From: DRQF01 sp964559135 | Lineage (GTDB): Bacteria > Planctomycetota > GCA-002687715 > DRQF01 | Direction of reading: 5' to 3' | Length of the DNA stretch: 64,000 nt | Assembly: GCA_964559135.1 (NCBI GenBank) | Contig: CAZLGG010000005.1 | Span: forward strand, 1 to 64,000 | Shown here: piece after piece, positions 51,071 through 59,247 of the stretch | How the letters are laid out: every line of letters starts with the position of its first letter | Position numbering within the stretch: position 1 is the first letter of the stretch | The notes under the pieces: model-generated | The model's input: the letters and a program-made list of their open reading frames with translations, nothing else | Told to the model about the DNA's origin: nothing | The model's database searches: none | Translations under genes and position numbers: made by a program

Positions 51071-52264
51071 ATGTCACGGCAGCGACGACGGAATGAAGAA
51101 GGCTCGGCCCTGGTTCTCGCACTCATTGCCGTGTTCCTCCTGCTCATCGTCAGCTTCGAGGTGGCCCATACGTCTCGCATCGAAACCTTCATCACGAAGA
51201 ACGTCGAAGTCGATGCCCAACTGGAAGCCGCCTGCCGATCCGGCTTGGAACGCGCCCTCGCCATCCTCCGCGAAGACCGTCAAAACACGGAACTCGACAG
51301 CACGAACGACTCTTGGTACCCGCTTTTCGTCGACAATGAATTGACTCCCGCCGACGTGGCGTCGGAGGAGTTCCTTCTTGACGATGACGGTGAGGAAGAG
51401 GAGCAGGTCACTCTCTACATCGAGATCTTCGACGAGAACGCGAAGTTCAACGTCTTCCGCTTGGCGACCAGTGATGAGCGGAAGCGTCGGGACGATGTCC
51501 GGCGGTTCTCCGAACTCATCGATCGATTTCGAGACGAATGGAGTGACTTCGACCTTGGCGCCGCGGACGGCCAGGAGATTGGCGACCAGATCCTCTCCTT
51601 CATCACCCGCGACGAGGACAAGCCCTTCGGCACCCTCCCCACGCCCCCCACCAAGAAACCGGGCGGAATGAACGACATCGCGGAGCTGCTCTACATCCCC
51701 GGGATCGATCCTGCGATCCTTTGGGATCAGACGACGAACGAGGGGGAAACCCTGGTCCCCGGCCTCTTCCGTTTCGTGACCATCTGGACCGACATGCAGG
51801 TCAACATCAACACGGCTCCGCTTCCCGTCCTGTCCGCTCTCTTCGAACCCAAGAACGTCTTCCTCGCCGAACGGATCCTCGACGCCCGCGAGACCGCGGC
51901 GGAGGAACAGGAGCGAGAATCTCGTTCGCTGATCAATCAGTTCGAAGAGAGCCGGGGCGAGAACGAACCCGATCCCACCGGAGGCGCCCCCTTCAGCCAG
52001 ATCGCGGATCTTCGGGACAAGGTCGAGGGGATCGGCGACGAGGTCTACTCGAAAATCGCTCCATGGATCACCGTCCAAAGCGACGTGTTTTCGATTTTCG
52101 TCACCGCGGAGAAGGGCCTCCTCAGGCGCACCAAGATGTGGGTGATCAAGCGGGGAGAATCCGGCTTCCAGGTCCTCATGGAGCGCCCCGTGAACTTCCC
52201 TTACTTCATTCCCCCGGACCGTCTTGAAAAAGGTGAGCAGGACGCCGAAGGCCGCTACCAGTAG
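51071..52264 (+). CDS. GspK-like minor pseudopilin
   Basis: The 397-residue protein starts at ATG 51071 after GGGAGG; an in-frame TTG at 51050 is the alternative. A short charged N-terminus and EEGSALVLALIAVFLLLIVSFEVAHT form the prepilin-like leader and helix, with the cleavage-site Gly followed by Ser rather than Phe. Later sequence has helix-hairpin-helix-like segments (MNDIAELLYIPGID, then NINTAPLPVLSAL) as in the GspK alpha domain. GspK caps the pseudopilus of type II secretion. Its pairing with the secretin makes a shortened T2S-like module, without visible ATPase or GspF. The C-terminus ends EGRYQ. Confidence 0.87.
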   Translation: MSRQRRRNEEGSALVLALIAVFLLLIVSFEVAHTSRIETFITKNVEVDAQLEAACRSGLERALAILREDRQNTELDSTNDSWYPLFVDNELTPADVASEEFLLDDDGEEEEQVTLYIEIFDENAKFNVFRLATSDERKRRDDVRRFSELIDRFRDEWSDFDLGAADGQEIGDQILSFITRDEDKPFGTLPTPPTKKPGGMNDIAELLYIPGIDPAILWDQTTNEGETLVPGLFRFVTIWTDMQVNINTAPLPVLSALFEPKNVFLAERILDARETAAEEQERESRSLINQFEESRGENEPDPTGGAPFSQIADLRDKVEGIGDEVYSKIAPWITVQSDVFSIFVTAEKGLLRRTKMWVIKRGESGFQVLMERPVNFPYFIPPDRLEKGEQDAEGRYQ

Positions 52265-52300
52265 TCCTTCCGCTCGACCTGTCTGCGCTGCGCTTCAATG

Positions 52301-52316
52301 TGCAGAGCATGCTCTG
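52301..52316. repeat. 16-base perfect palindrome after gspK-like gene
   Basis: GCAGAGCA-TGCTCTGC is a perfect inverted repeat 36 bases past the GspK-like stop. No T-run follows, so it does not look like an intrinsic terminator. It may belong to the same intergenic element as the inverted repeat at 52357-52458. Confidence 0.5.
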
Positions 52317-52356
52317 CGCCCCAAGGAACTGCCGAGCAAGGCAGCAAGGAAGAGGG

Positions 52357-52458
52357 CTCTCACGAAGACGCAGAGTCGCAAAGATGCATCGGCCACTCAG
52401 GATCGGACGACCATCGATCCGCAACGTTCTTCTCCACGTCTCCGTGCCTCCGTGAGAG
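52357..52458. repeat. Intergenic element with imperfect inverted arms
   Basis: Two arms of 30 bases, at 52357-52386 and 52429-52458, match as inverted repeats at about 21 of 30 positions; the outer eight bases are identical. The left arm carries CGAAGACGCAGAGTCGCAAAG and the right arm CTCCGTGCCTCCGTGAG, a tandem-like ACGCAGAG/CACGGAG composition. Such ACGGAG-type sequences occur as scattered intergenic repeats in several environmental phyla, as far as I recall. The whole gap 52265-52542 is non-coding otherwise. Confidence 0.5.
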
Positions 52459-52542
52459 AAGAATCAGAACGTCAAGGATGGTCGCGGCGCTCGCGAACAG
52501 GGGGTCGCCGCTCCATGGTGGTACGCCTCGGTCGTTGTCGTC

Positions 52543-53442
52543 TCAGCGGGAGCGGCGTGGTCCGGGCCGGGAACGACGCTGCGAACGACCCCGCGCCCCG
52601 GTGCCTCGGGATGGCTTTCGGCCACCGCGCCCGGCCCCCCCTTCCGACGACGAGGCCCGGGAGCGGGCGGGAGCCCCACGCCGCCGCCTCGGCGGCGGCG
52701 GGAGATCCGAGGGTTTCGACGGGTCCGAAGCCTCGAGCAAGGCTTTGACCTCGTCCGGCTTCAGCACGCGCACGGCGCCCCTCTTCAATCCCTTCGCCAT
52801 GATCGGCCCGATGCGAACCCGCTGCAAGCGCACGACGGCGTGCCCCAAACGAGCGAAGACGCGACGGAGGACACGGTTTTGCCCCTCCCTGATCTTCACG
52901 GTGACCTCGGAAAACTGCTGGGAACGTCTTTCCAGCCGCACGTAGATGGAAGGCGTCCGACCGGAACTGAGCCAGACTCCGGCGCGCGCCTTCTTGAGAT
53001 CCTCCTCGTCGAGGTACCCATGCAACTTCAGGCGGTAGGTCTTCGTCACTCCGTAGCGAGGATGCGCCACCCGGTTCGCGAAGGCGCCGTCATTCGTGAC
53101 GATGATCAGCCCTTCCGACTCCTCGTCCAGCCGTCCCACGGTGTAGAGTCGCCGCGCCTTCTTGTCCCGCACCAAGGAGAGAACCGTCCTACGCCCCTGG
53201 GGATCGTCACTCGTGCAGAGATACCCCTTGGGCTTGTTCACCAAGTAGTAGGCAGGGGGTTCCAGCCGGATCTTCTCCCCGTCGAAACGGATATCCTGAG
53301 TCTCGGGATCGACCATGACACCCATGGAACGGATCTCGACGCCGTCCACGGACACGTGGCCGTTGGCGATGAGCTCCTCGGCATGTCGGCGTGAGGCCAC
53401 GCCGGCGCGGGCCAAGACCTTGTGGAGTCGTTCTCGGGGCAT
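52543..53442 (-). CDS. 23S rRNA pseudouridine synthase, RluB-like
   Basis: The 299-residue protein starts MPRERLHKVLARAGVASRRHAEELI, an S4 RNA-binding domain, followed by the RluB/RsuA-type catalytic domain. YTVGRLDEESEGLIIVTNDG contains the catalytic Asp, and QNRVLRRVFARLGHAVVRLQRVRIG follows. These enzymes make pseudouridine in the large (RluB, U2605) or small subunit; the RluB group is suggested by length and by the C-terminal tail. The last 60 residues are Arg/Pro/Gly/Ser-rich and presumably bind RNA. It is separated from manA by 41 bases and lies on the same strand. Confidence 0.92.
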   Translation of the reverse strand: MPRERLHKVLARAGVASRRHAEELIANGHVSVDGVEIRSMGVMVDPETQDIRFDGEKIRLEPPAYYLVNKPKGYLCTSDDPQGRRTVLSLVRDKKARRLYTVGRLDEESEGLIIVTNDGAFANRVAHPRYGVTKTYRLKLHGYLDEEDLKKARAGVWLSSGRTPSIYVRLERRSQQFSEVTVKIREGQNRVLRRVFARLGHAVVRLQRVRIGPIMAKGLKRGAVRVLKPDEVKALLEASDPSKPSDLPPPPRRRRGAPARSRASSSEGGAGRGGRKPSRGTGARGRSQRRSRPGPRRSR

Positions 53443-53483
53443 GGGGCATCTTCCGTGACAGAGGCTCGCGCATCAAGCGGAGT

Positions 53484-54446
53484 TCACTGGTGAAAGGCGA
53501 GAAGGAGGGAGGCCTCGGAGGACCGGAGGCTCCAGGCGCCCCCTTTCGCGGGAACGAGGGCCGTCGCCCCCATGCCGGCCAGCTCCAGACTTTCCTCGCC
53601 GCGCACGAGGGCCACCGTCCCCGAAACGACCTGCACGACCGCGAGGCGGCCGCTCGCCACCTCCTGCGGTCCCCCGGATTCCGTGATCCGAAATGACTCG
53701 ATGCGGAACGTGGGCATGTCACAGAGAACCCGCCGGCCCGGCTCAGCCTCGGAGCGGAAAATGTCGGAACGCCGCACTTCCGGCCTCGCCCCCAAGTCCA
53801 TGGCCTGAAAACCCTGAGACAGATGAAGGGGCCGGGCTCCTCCCGATTGAGGGCGATCCACATCGTGCAGCCGGTAGGTGATGGAAGAGGGTTGCTGCAC
53901 CTCGAAAAGATAGATCCCCTTGCCGATGGCATGCACGCATCCGGCCGGGACGGGCACCACGTCTCCCGGCCGCACGGGGATTTCCCGCAGCAGGTCGCGG
54001 GGACATCCCTCGCGAAATGCCTGCTCGGCCGCCCTCCGGGTCACCCCCTCCTTGAAGCCGAGGTAGATCCTCGCGCCGGGCTCGGCCGCAAGAATGACCC
54101 AAGCCTCGTGCTTGCCATTGGGCTCGCCTTCCAAGGCCATCGCCAAGGCGTCGTTCGGATGCACCTGAATGGACAACTCGTCCCCGGCATCGATCCTCTT
54201 CACGAGCAAAGGCAATCGATCCGGCGGCTCCGCCCCCCCCACGAGGTGGGCCGCCCACTCGCCGTAGGCGCCGGCCAGGGCACGAAACTCGTCGGGGGCA
54301 TGGGACACGAAGGATGACATGTGGCCAAGTCCGGAAACGTCGAGCGCCTCACCCACGCGCCCCTCCCCCGAGGGAGCGACTCCCAGACGGTTTCCGGCCC
54401 AGATCATGGGACGAAGGTACGGCCTTGTGGCGAGGAGTCCTTTCAC
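53484..54446 (-). CDS. manA: Mannose-6-phosphate isomerase, class I
   Basis: The 320-residue protein contains LSIQVHPND, GKHEAWVILAAEPGARIYLGF and VPAGCVHAIGKGIYLFEVQQPSSITYRLHD. These are the metal-binding Gln/His/Glu/His elements of class I (cupin) phosphomannose isomerase, which interconverts fructose-6-phosphate and mannose-6-phosphate. The start is ATG 54446, overlapping the recN stop by four bases (ATGA). The length is like the Bacillus ManA type. It feeds GDP-mannose and thus envelope glycans. Confidence 0.92.
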   Translation of the reverse strand: MKGLLATRPYLRPMIWAGNRLGVAPSGEGRVGEALDVSGLGHMSSFVSHAPDEFRALAGAYGEWAAHLVGGAEPPDRLPLLVKRIDAGDELSIQVHPNDALAMALEGEPNGKHEAWVILAAEPGARIYLGFKEGVTRRAAEQAFREGCPRDLLREIPVRPGDVVPVPAGCVHAIGKGIYLFEVQQPSSITYRLHDVDRPQSGGARPLHLSQGFQAMDLGARPEVRRSDIFRSEAEPGRRVLCDMPTFRIESFRITESGGPQEVASGRLAVVQVVSGTVALVRGEESLELAGMGATALVPAKGGAWSLRSSEASLLLAFHQ

Positions 54447-56110
54447 GAGGCGGCCTCCTCGACGGTTTGGCCGCCCAGAAGCTTCCGCGCTTGAGCCAGA
54501 GCCAGTTGGTCGTCACCACCGCCGAGCATGGCGGCGATCTCGCGACAACGACGTTCTCCATCGAGGGTCGTAGCCCTCACGCGGGTCATGCCGCCCTCGA
54601 CCGACTTCGTCACGGTGATGTGGCGTTCGGCCCTGGCGGCGATCTGAGGCAGGTGCGTGATACAGAGCAACTGTCTGTGCTTCGCCAAGCTCGCGAGCTT
54701 GGCTCCGAGCACGTCCCCCAACCGGGGCCCCACCCCTCCTTCGATCTCGTCGAAGATCAGAAACGGCAGATCGCCGTCCGCGGCCAGGACGCTCTCCAGA
54801 GCGAGGAGTATCCGCGAAAGTTCGCCCCCCGAGACGGCACTCTCGAGCGGGACGAAGTCCTGGCCGGGATTCGTCGCCACCTCGAAGCGCGGCTGGCCCA
54901 AGCCCCTCCGGGACAGCGCGGCCTCTCCCTCGCCGGAAACGACGCGCATCCGAGCCTGGGGCATGCGCAAGTCCTTCAGTTCCTCTTGAAGCGCTCGGAT
55001 GAGCCGCGCCCCGACCTTGGCGCGACGTTCGGCCAATCGCGAGGCGGCGTGCCTGAGTCGCTCTTCCCGTTCGACCGTGTGCTTCTCCGAATCCGCGAGC
55101 GCCTTCAATTCTTCATCGAGGCCCGCGAGTTCGATCTCCCAGGTCTCCAGACGCCGCAGAAGTTCCCTCTCGTCCGCTTGGAAACGGGTCATGAGCCCGT
55201 GGAGGGTTGCAAGACGCTCTTCCAGCTGAACCGGGTCGCCGTCCAGGTTCGAACGCGCGGAGGCCAGCTTGCGGCAATCCAACGCCAGGTCCGACGATTG
55301 ATCGGTGAGCGCATAGATGCGCTCCAGGAGTTCATTCACCTCCTCGTCGCCGGCGGCGGATCGTTCCAGCCGCCCCGCGGCGTCGGTGAGCGCCAACCTG
55401 CGCCCCTCGTCTTCGAGCAGCTCCACGAGTTCGCCGAGCGTAGACGCCAAGGTCTTGGCGGACGATAGACGCTTCAAATCCCTCCCGATCCGGTCGGCTT
55501 CGCCGGGGACGAGGTCGGCCTCGCGCAGGGTGCGAATGCGAAGCTCCAGCAGGTCGCGCCGATCTCGAAGCTGCTCTTCGCGCTCTTCCCTGCGGGCCGC
55601 CGCCTGAAGGGCTTCCTGCCAGGCATCGTGAAGCCTCGCGACCTCGCGCGCCTCCTCGAGATGGCCCCCATAGCGATCGAGCAACTCCACCTGCTCGGAG
55701 GGCCGCAGGAGCTTTTGCGTGTCGCGCTGTCCGTGGACCTCCACGAGCCGTCCGCGGAGCGAGGACAACTCTTTCCTCGAAACCAGATTTCCGTTGACGT
55801 AGCAGCGCTGGTTGGCGCCGGGTTTCCTCCCCACGCGAATCACGAGCTCGTCATCGACCAACTCGCGCAACCCCTCCGTGAGGCACTCTCTCTCGGCGGA
55901 TGTGAGGAGAAACCGCCCCTCCACCCGCACCTCTTTCGGCGCCGACTTGGGTTCCGCAGGCAGCTTGTCCCCGAAGAGCAGGCCGATGGCGGAAAGAAGC
56001 ATGGACTTACCCATCCCCGTCTCACCGCTGACGACGTTGAAGCCCGGATGGAAGTTCAGCGTCAGTCGGTCGAGGAGCAACAGGTTGTCGACACGGATTT
56101 CTTCCAGCAT
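54443..56110 (-). CDS. recN: DNA repair protein RecN
   Basis: The 555-residue SMC-like ATPase has Walker A VVSGETGMGKSMLLSAIG at the N-terminus, two long coiled-coil segments, then ABC signature AVSGGELSRILLALE and Walker B LPFLIFDEIEGGVG, with ITHLPQIAARAERH (switch His) close to the end. RecN acts early in double-strand break repair, bridging DNA ends. The stop overlaps the manA start. Length and organisation match the family. Confidence 0.95.
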   Translation of the reverse strand: MLEEIRVDNLLLLDRLTLNFHPGFNVVSGETGMGKSMLLSAIGLLFGDKLPAEPKSAPKEVRVEGRFLLTSAERECLTEGLRELVDDELVIRVGRKPGANQRCYVNGNLVSRKELSSLRGRLVEVHGQRDTQKLLRPSEQVELLDRYGGHLEEAREVARLHDAWQEALQAAARREEREEQLRDRRDLLELRIRTLREADLVPGEADRIGRDLKRLSSAKTLASTLGELVELLEDEGRRLALTDAAGRLERSAAGDEEVNELLERIYALTDQSSDLALDCRKLASARSNLDGDPVQLEERLATLHGLMTRFQADERELLRRLETWEIELAGLDEELKALADSEKHTVEREERLRHAASRLAERRAKVGARLIRALQEELKDLRMPQARMRVVSGEGEAALSRRGLGQPRFEVATNPGQDFVPLESAVSGGELSRILLALESVLAADGDLPFLIFDEIEGGVGPRLGDVLGAKLASLAKHRQLLCITHLPQIAARAERHITVTKSVEGGMTRVRATTLDGERRCREIAAMLGGGDDQLALAQARKLLGGQTVEEAAS

Positions 56111-56134
56111 GGATCGCCCCGGACGGATTCGGGC

Positions 56135-56515
56135 TCAGGTGACGCGGGTTCCGGGAGCGGTCTCGCCCTCCACGGTGAGCGGCCAGACCTTTTCCGTCCC
56201 CTTCACCGCCAACATCATGCCCTGGCTCTCCAAGCCCCGCAGGCGGGCGGGCTTCAGATTTGTGCAGACGACGAGTGTTTTGCCCACGAGCTCCGCGGGG
56301 TCCCAGTCCGCACGGATTCCCGCCAGAATCTGCCTGGGTTTCTCCTCCCCCACGTCGACCTGCATCACCAAGAGGCGGTCCGCGTCCGGGTGAGGACCGG
56401 CCTCCACCACCCGTCCCGTCTTCAATTCCACCGCCGCGAATTGATCGATCCCGATCCGCGGCGTTCCCTCGTCCTCCCGGCGTTCTTCATCGCCCTTGTC
56501 ATTCACGTCATTCAT
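56135..56515 (-). CDS. Free-standing tRNA-binding (EMAPII/CsaA-like) domain protein
   Basis: The 126-residue protein starts at ATG 56515. Residues about 22-126 form the OB-fold tRNA-binding domain: FAAVELKTGRVVEAGPHPDADRLLVMQVDVG, then ILAGIRADWDPAELVGKTLVVCTNLKPARLRGLESQGM. Such a domain is found at the C-terminus of methionyl-tRNA synthetase, in EMAPII/Arc1p and as free CsaA. A split MetRS beta subunit or a CsaA-like factor are the two readings. The MetRS body is not in the window. It lies 24 bases upstream of recN on the same strand. Confidence 0.82.
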   Translation of the reverse strand: MNDVNDKGDEERREDEGTPRIGIDQFAAVELKTGRVVEAGPHPDADRLLVMQVDVGEEKPRQILAGIRADWDPAELVGKTLVVCTNLKPARLRGLESQGMMLAVKGTEKVWPLTVEGETAPGTRVT

Positions 56516-56646
56516 GCCGCCAGAATAGTCCCGCGGGGGCCCGCGGCCAAGGAACCTCCCAGCCTGGCGCCCGCGATCGGATCGCGACGCGGGGACGAGC
56601 CGTCCTCCCGGCCGCGTTCCTGACGAGGCCCGATGGCGGGTAATCC

Positions 56647-56684
56647 AAAAAAGTGGCGGCCGCCCCCTCATGGGGACGGCCGCC
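56647..56684 (-). terminator. Intrinsic terminator, minus strand
   Basis: On the minus strand a 13-base stem (GGCGGCCGTCCCC with GGGGGCGGCCGCC, one G-U pair, loop ATGA) is followed by AC and six T. The strength and the T-run make this a convincing terminator. The nearest annotated upstream gene on that strand has its own hairpin 250 bases earlier. Confidence 0.85.
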
Positions 56685-56691
56685 GGCTGGG

Positions 56692-56850
56692 TCATTCCTC
56701 ATCCCGCGGGACGCCGATCCGGCGAACCGGACCACCGTCACCGCGGAACTCCTCTCTCACGCCGGGACACCGTTTGGGCCCGTGTCGAAGTCCCTGCCAC
56801 AATCCTTCGACACCGCTGACCTTCGAATCGGTCCCGCCGACGCGATTCAC
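56692..56850 (-). CDS. Possible 52-residue peptide between two terminators
   Basis: From GTG 56850 the minus strand reads 52 codons (N-terminus MNRVGGTDSKV, C-terminus GVPRDEE) to a TGA eight bases ahead of a terminator stem. Third-position G+C is only about two thirds, lower than surrounding genes, and the peptide is rich in Gly, Arg and Pro. The ribosome binding site is weak (AGGA close to the GTG). It may be chance, but its position just before a strong terminator makes it worth noting. Confidence 0.2.
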   Translation of the reverse strand: MNRVGGTDSKVSGVEGLWQGLRHGPKRCPGVREEFRGDGGPVRRIGVPRDEE

Positions 56851-56922
56851 GTGTCCTGTTTGCAGAGGCCGTGCCAGCCTGTCGAAATTCCTTTACCCCC
56901 TGTCCGACAAGCGATTTAAGCG

Positions 56923-56962
56923 AAAACGTGTCGTCGCCGAGGGTGTTTCGGCGACGACACGT
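56923..56962 (-). terminator. Terminator-like hairpin after the secreted protein gene
   Basis: A perfect 15-base-pair stem (56926-56940 with 56948-56962) and a seven-base loop lie 53 bases past the stop at 57016. On the minus strand it is followed by only four T (A-run 56923-56926 as printed, sharing one base with the stem). The stem is strong but the T-tract short, so efficiency is uncertain. Confidence 0.7.
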
Positions 56963-57015
56963 GTTACGGCATGGAAACGTTTGCACGGGATCCACGGGCA
57001 CCCCGACCGCTACGT

Positions 57016-57792
57016 CTATTTCTTGGAGTCCTCGGTCTCATGCTTGTCCTTCTTGACGAGGACCACGGGTTCCTTCTTCAGCTTCTCCCGGCAAAAGACC
57101 AGGACCCGCTGCAATTCCTTGTCGTCCTTCCGGACGGCAGCCGCCTTCTCGAGGGGCACGAGGGCCTCCCCGAAGCGATTGGCCGAAGCCAGACAAACGC
57201 CCTGCTCCCGCTCGCACAGGGCGGCGACATGGGCGGGAAGTTTCTTCGTGGTCACGTTGGAGAACTCGGACGCGGCGGCGTCGAAGCGGCGCATCTTCTT
57301 GAGGCGATAGGCCTTGACCATGCGGATGAGGGAAGGCTCGTCGAGCTTGCCCTCGAGGCGCGTCATACCGACGACTTCGATCCAAGGCTTGCCCCTGAAG
57401 ATGCTCTCCACGCGCCCGGTGATCAGGAATCGGTCGTAGGGCCTGGCGGTGAGGATCGTGTGGGACTCCTTGGTGATTCGATCGATGAACATGTAGGGGT
57501 AATCGGCCCCGTAGGCCTTCTTGCTCCACAGCGGAGCGCTGTCGCTCCAGACGGAGAAGTTGATGTAGTTCTCCTTCTCGAACGGCGTGAAGTAGGGGTT
57601 GTCGATGTTGCCCAGTTGATGGAATTGGACCACGAAACTCACGTCCATGCCCCGGAACGAAGTCGGGTTCTTGAGGATGAGTTCCAGGGGAACGGTCTTT
57701 TCCTCGTACAGGTCGTCCCACCACCCACCGGTGGCCAACAAGGGCGAACCCAGGCAGAGGAACAGAGCGACGAAAGCGACGGTCTTACGCAT
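57016..57792 (-). CDS. Secreted protein of unknown function
   Basis: The 258-residue protein has a signal peptide (KTVAFVALFLCLGSPLLATG, cleavage after LLATG), a Trp-Trp-Asp start and a central domain with SVWSDSAPLWSKKAYGADYPYMFIDR and a FLITGRVESIFRGKPWIEVVGM strand pair. This looks OB-fold-like. It then ends in a helical, lysine-rich C-terminal region that suggests a tetratricopeptide-like hairpin (FDAAASEFSNVTTKKLPAHVAAL). I do not recognise the family. It has no close operon partner: rsmD begins 74 bases upstream on the same strand. Confidence 0.7.
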   Translation of the reverse strand: MRKTVAFVALFLCLGSPLLATGGWWDDLYEEKTVPLELILKNPTSFRGMDVSFVVQFHQLGNIDNPYFTPFEKENYINFSVWSDSAPLWSKKAYGADYPYMFIDRITKESHTILTARPYDRFLITGRVESIFRGKPWIEVVGMTRLEGKLDEPSLIRMVKAYRLKKMRRFDAAASEFSNVTTKKLPAHVAALCEREQGVCLASANRFGEALVPLEKAAAVRKDDKELQRVLVFCREKLKKEPVVLVKKDKHETEDSKK

Positions 57793-57865
57793 GATGAATG
57801 TCCTCGTAACTCGCTGATTTTGGAGCGATTTCCTGGGTCTTTATCGGCAGGATCGCCAGGTCCAT

Positions 57866-58423
57866 TCAGTCGAGTTGGAAGAATTGCAAGCGATTCACAC
57901 CGTGTTCGCGCCGATCGGCCTCGCTCAAGGTGGAGTCGGGCAGCCAAGGGGCCGACTCCGTCGGAGACCGGTAAACGATGATTCCATCAGGAGAAAGGAC
58001 GGATTCGGCAAGTCTCGTGAGAGCGCCGAGGACCCGGTCCCCATCCCGTAGAACCATGGGAAACGGCGGATCGAAAAAAATCAGATCGGCGGGTGACTCC
58101 TCACTCGACCGTCCGACAGCCAGGGCGTCGGTGCGGCGCGCCGTGGCGCGGTCTTCGAAGCCGAGAGTCCGGATGTTCCGACGGAGAACGTCGAAGACCC
58201 GCCGATCTCGTTCGACGAACACGGCGTGCTCGGCGCCTCGACTGAGAGCTTCCAGACCCATGCTCCCCACTCCCGCGAAGACATCCCAAACCCGGGCTCC
58301 CGCCGCGCGACTCCCGAGAATATTGAACAGCCGCTCCTTCAATCCGTCGAGGATGGGCCGTGACACCATGCCCTTGGGCTCCTCCAGCCGCCGCCCCCGG
58401 GCTTCTCCAGCTATGATCCGCAT
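57866..58423 (-). CDS. rsmD: 16S rRNA (guanine966-N2)-methyltransferase RsmD
   Basis: The 185-residue protein begins MRIIAGEARGRRLEEPKG, continues with SRPILDGLKERLFNIL, SAM motif AGVGSMGLEALSRGA and catalytic DPPFPM, all in RsmD order. RsmD methylates G966 in 16S rRNA. Length is typical. The final residues are an added RREHGVNRLQFFQLD tail. It is divergent from pdxJ across 50 bases and precedes the secreted protein gene on the same strand. Confidence 0.92.
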   Translation of the reverse strand: MRIIAGEARGRRLEEPKGMVSRPILDGLKERLFNILGSRAAGARVWDVFAGVGSMGLEALSRGAEHAVFVERDRRVFDVLRRNIRTLGFEDRATARRTDALAVGRSSEESPADLIFFDPPFPMVLRDGDRVLGALTRLAESVLSPDGIIVYRSPTESAPWLPDSTLSEADRREHGVNRLQFFQLD

Positions 58424-58473
58424 TCTCTGTTATACCCTTCCCGTCATCGGACCCCATGGAAGGAGATTCGGAC

Positions 58474-59205
58474 ATGGCGCGGCTCTTCGTCAACGTGGAT
58501 CATGTGGCCACCCTCAGGGAAGCCCGCGGCGTCGACTACCCCAGCCCGATCGCCGCTGCGCTCCGCGCTGAGCAAGCCGGGGCGGCGGGCATCACCGTGC
58601 ACCTTCGAGAAGATCGACGCCACATCCAGGATGCGGATCTGAAGACACTCAAGCAGAAGGTCCGCACGACCCTGAACATGGAGCTCTCCGTCTCGGAAGA
58701 GATCGTCGCGATCTGCCGACAGATTCACCCGGAGCAGGCCACGCTCGTCCCCGAACACCGGGAAGAACTCACCACGGAGGGTGGCCTCGATTTGAAACAC
58801 CACATGGATCGCATCCGCTCGGTCGTGGAAGAACTCACCGCCGACGGCATTCTCGTGAGTCTGTTCATCGACCCGGACGCGGAAGCGGTCAGCCTCGCCC
58901 GCATGGCGGGCGCCCGTCTCGTGGAACTGCACACCGGAGCCTACGCCAACGCATCGAGCGATTCTGCTCGCAGTCGACAGCTGGAAAAACTTTGCCAAGC
59001 CGCGGCCGAGGCGCAGAGCCTGGGACTCGTCGTGAACGCCGGCCACGGCCTCACCTTCGACAACGTGGAGCCCATCGCCTCCATTCCCGAAATGAACGAT
59101 CTCAACATCGGGCACGCCCTCATCGCCGACGCCATCGAATTCGGCCTGTTCGAAGCGGTGCAGAGAATGGGGAATCTCATCGAGCGGGCCTCGCCCGTCG
59201 GTTAG
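58474..59205 (+). CDS. pdxJ: Pyridoxine 5'-phosphate synthase
   Basis: The 243-residue TIM barrel starts at ATG 58474 behind AAGGAG. It contains FVNVDHVATLREARG, the substrate loop AGITVHLREDRRHI, and the later glycine-rich ends GHGLTF and IGHALIADAIEFG. PdxJ condenses 1-deoxy-D-xylulose-5-phosphate with 3-amino-2-oxopropyl phosphate to pyridoxine 5'-phosphate, the de novo (DXP-dependent) vitamin B6 route. It supplies the cofactor for the PLP enzymes seen in this window. The next gene starts 43 bases on. Confidence 0.95.
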   Translation: MARLFVNVDHVATLREARGVDYPSPIAAALRAEQAGAAGITVHLREDRRHIQDADLKTLKQKVRTTLNMELSVSEEIVAICRQIHPEQATLVPEHREELTTEGGLDLKHHMDRIRSVVEELTADGILVSLFIDPDAEAVSLARMAGARLVELHTGAYANASSDSARSRQLEKLCQAAAEAQSLGLVVNAGHGLTFDNVEPIASIPEMNDLNIGHALIADAIEFGLFEAVQRMGNLIERASPVG

Positions 59206-59247
59206 GATACCCGTCTGCGAGCCCGCAGTGACGCGACGGGAGTCCGG

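Larger units (their letters stand above)
56516..57015. other. Intergenic region of 500 bases with two terminator-like hairpins
   Basis: No gene of usual size is recognisable between the tRNA-binding-domain gene and the secreted protein gene. What I see are two long, nearly perfect stems oriented for minus-strand termination (56647-56684 and 56923-56962) and, between them, a 52-codon minus-strand frame that ends eight bases before the first. The intervening 240 bases could hold a small RNA or peptide. Confidence 0.6.
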
